17,661 nt of DNA, from the NCBI GenBank assembly GCA_021813195.1, contig JAKALI010000029.1, positions 1 to 17,661 on the forward strand, written 5' to 3'. Positions 17,430 to 17,661 of the stretch are shown one piece after another. The DNA comes from Pseudomonadota bacterium. GTDB taxonomy: Bacteria; Pseudomonadota; Alphaproteobacteria; Rhizobiales; Hyphomicrobiaceae. The first letter of the stretch is position 1, and each line of letters opens with the position of its first letter. The position numbers and the translations under genes were made by a program. The notes under the pieces are model-generated. The model made no database searches and was not told the origin of the DNA. It was given only the letters and a program-made list of their open reading frames with translations.

Positions 17430-17661
17430 TCACAATCGCGCAGGGTCGGGACGTTCAGGATCAATGCCATATTTCGACATCGCTTCGATCGCGCTTGATG
17501 AGGGAAGCTTGTTAGCGGCTGCTAGGGCGGATAGTGCTGCGACCGCCACGTGATAGCGATCGACTTCGAAATGACGGCGTAATCGGCGGCGGTAATCGGA
17601 GCGACCGAAGCCGTCAGTCCCAAGCACCGTGAAGCATCCCGGGATGTAAGCACGAATTTGA
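17430..17661 (-). CDS. aceE: Pyruvate dehydrogenase E1, homodimeric type, C-terminal end only
   Basis: The minus-strand frame is open to the right edge and encodes the last 76 residues of a homodimeric thiamine-diphosphate-dependent E1. It begins QIRAYIPGCFTVLGTDGFGR and continues with RRHFEVDRYHVAVAALSALA, matching the C-terminal end of AceE proteins (E. coli has VLGTDGFGRSD and HHFEVD). It ends in TGA at 17430-17432, 18 bp before the aceF start. The rest of the gene lies outside the window; no internal GTG or ATG should be taken as a start. Confidence 0.93.
   Translation of the reverse strand, partial: QIRAYIPGCFTVLGTDGFGRSDYRRRLRRHFEVDRYHVAVAALSALAAANKLPSSSAIEAMSKYGIDPERPDPARL

Overview
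The window looks like chromosomal DNA from a GC-rich alphaproteobacterium, most likely of the Hyphomicrobiales/Rhizobiales. This rests on overall codon use, a UvrA with the CPVSGF-type first zinc-finger variant, MutM next to a ComF-family protein, and a Gly-GCC tRNA with encoded CCA. The genus cannot be named from the sequence alone. There is no phage, IS element, CRISPR array or plasmid signature. The region is mostly housekeeping genes with several accessory pieces between them.

Layout, left to right. A gene on the minus strand leaves the left edge (1-67). Two tandem, distantly paralogous six-helix membrane proteins of unknown function follow (414-1690, +). They converge on mutM (1720-2586, -), which is divergent from a ComF-family phosphoribosyltransferase (2698-3519, +). 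tRNA-Gly(GCC) lies at 3709-3783. An orphan ParA-type ATPase (3893-4753, -) sits downstream of a two-gene unit made of an ammonium transporter (5160-6479, -) and a 59-residue single-helix protein (4938-5117, -). That unit ends in a very strong hairpin (4883-4918). An ACR3/BASS-type permease (6942-7928, +) converges on a bacterial voltage-gated cation channel (8212-9057, -). The channel lies 58 bp downstream of a class I fructose-bisphosphate aldolase (9116-10150, -). Next is a broken TIR-domain gene (10352-10650, +), frameshifted at an 8-bp tandem duplication. It abuts the 3' end of a large Ala/Pro/Ser/Thr-rich membrane-anchored protein (10653-12266, -). Last come uvrA (12736-15828, -), aceF (16146-17411, -) and the 3' end of aceE (17430 to the right edge, -).

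Functional groups. MutM and UvrA are DNA-repair genes but are not adjacent. The AceE-AceF pair encodes E1 and E2 of a homodimeric-E1 (gammaproteobacterial/betaproteobacterial-style) pyruvate dehydrogenase. The ammonium transporter has no glnK beside it but does have a tiny membrane protein in the glnK-like companion position. No multi-gene defence or biosynthetic system is visible. The observations most worth following up are the channel whose selectivity filter reads TLEGWPD, which has the glycine linked to calcium selectivity; the amtB-linked small protein; the TIR gene broken by an exact 8-bp duplication; and the tandem membrane paralogues.
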